NCBI GenBank assembly: GCA_026388915.1
Contig: JAPLIW010000015.1
Coordinates: forward strand, 1 to 5,785
Origin: Deltaproteobacteria bacterium
Lineage (GTDB): Bacteria > Desulfobacterota > SM23-61
DNA length: 5,785 nucleotides
Direction: 5' to 3'
The notes below the pieces were generated by a model. That model was not told where the DNA came from. It saw only the letters and a program-made list of their open reading frames with translations, and searched no databases. The position numbers were made by a program, and so were the translations under genes. Each line of letters begins with the position of its first letter. Positions within the stretch are counted from its first letter, which is position 1. This document shows, in pieces, positions 5,643 to 5,785 of the stretch.

Positions 5643-5785
5643 ATGATTGAAGTATTGAAACCCGGCCTTTTCACCACCATCCAGGACCAGGGACGCTGGG
5701 GGTATCAGAGCTACGGCGTGGGCATTGCCGGGGCGCTGGACCCCTTTGCTCTTTCGGCGGCGAATCTTCTGGTGGGAAATCCGGA
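5643..5785 (+). CDS. pxpC: 5-oxoprolinase subunit C, carboxyltransferase-domain protein (3' end cut by window edge)
   Basis: Only the first 47 residues are present, reading MIEVLKPGLFTTIQDQGRWG and, a few residues on, GVGIAGALDPFALSAANLLVGN. These are the hallmark N-terminal motifs of PxpC (allophanate-hydrolase subunit 2/KipA-like), the partner of PxpB: KPGL-TT-QD-GR-G, then G-LDPFAL--AN-LVGN. The frame is open to the window edge; full-length proteins are about 300 residues or more. ATG 5643 gives exactly the expected N-terminus, but a run of seven T precedes it and no Shine-Dalgarno site is visible. The 175-base gap after pxpB contains a CACAGAG inverted repeat, so expression may be weaker or less coupled than in a compact pxpBC operon. 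The assignment rests on motif and gene order together. Confidence 0.92.
   Translation, partial: MIEVLKPGLFTTIQDQGRWGYQSYGVGIAGALDPFALSAANLLVGNP

Overview
The window carries part of a peptide-type ABC transporter operon followed by a 5-oxoprolinase (pxpABC) operon. All genes are on the + strand, and both ends are cut. The DNA is moderately GC-rich, with GC-poor, repeat-filled intergenic gaps. Protein style and the intergenic repeats (CACAGAG-type inverted repeats, 7-bp tandem repeats) remind me of uncultured Desulfobacterota/Deltaproteobacteria. That placement is only an impression; nothing in the window proves it.

Layout: (1) 2-733, the 3' part of a DppC/OppC-like permease. (2) 858-1633, a creatininase-family amidohydrolase broken by a frameshift and an apparent short internal deletion near 1131. 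(3) 1785-2774 and 2816-3799, the paired DppD- and DppF-like ATPases, each with a C-terminal four-cysteine module. (4) 4013-4777 pxpA, 4781-5467 pxpB and 5643-5785 the start of pxpC, the three subunits of the ATP-dependent bacterial 5-oxoprolinase. The permease and ATPases would form an importer at the inner membrane. PxpABC would open 5-oxoproline (pyroglutamate) to glutamate in the cytoplasm. Their proximity suggests, without proving, that the imported substrate is a peptide or lactam feeding 5-oxoproline into this step.

The most unusual aspect is the intergenic DNA. Every sizeable gap holds a repeat. Three gaps begin, within a few bases of the stop codon, with 7-bp tandem repeats of different sequence (738-765, 1632-1657, 2776-2803). 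The gaps before pxpA and pxpC hold two members of one CACAGAG inverted-repeat family (3805-3997 and 5501-5620). Several genes that start just after these gaps lack a visible Shine-Dalgarno site. pxpA is the exception, with AAAGGAGG.

I see no RNA gene, CRISPR array, transposase, integrase or defence system. No wholly new system is evident. The items most worth following up are the broken creatininase gene that splits the transporter operon, the transporter-oxoprolinase pairing, and the recurring intergenic repeats.
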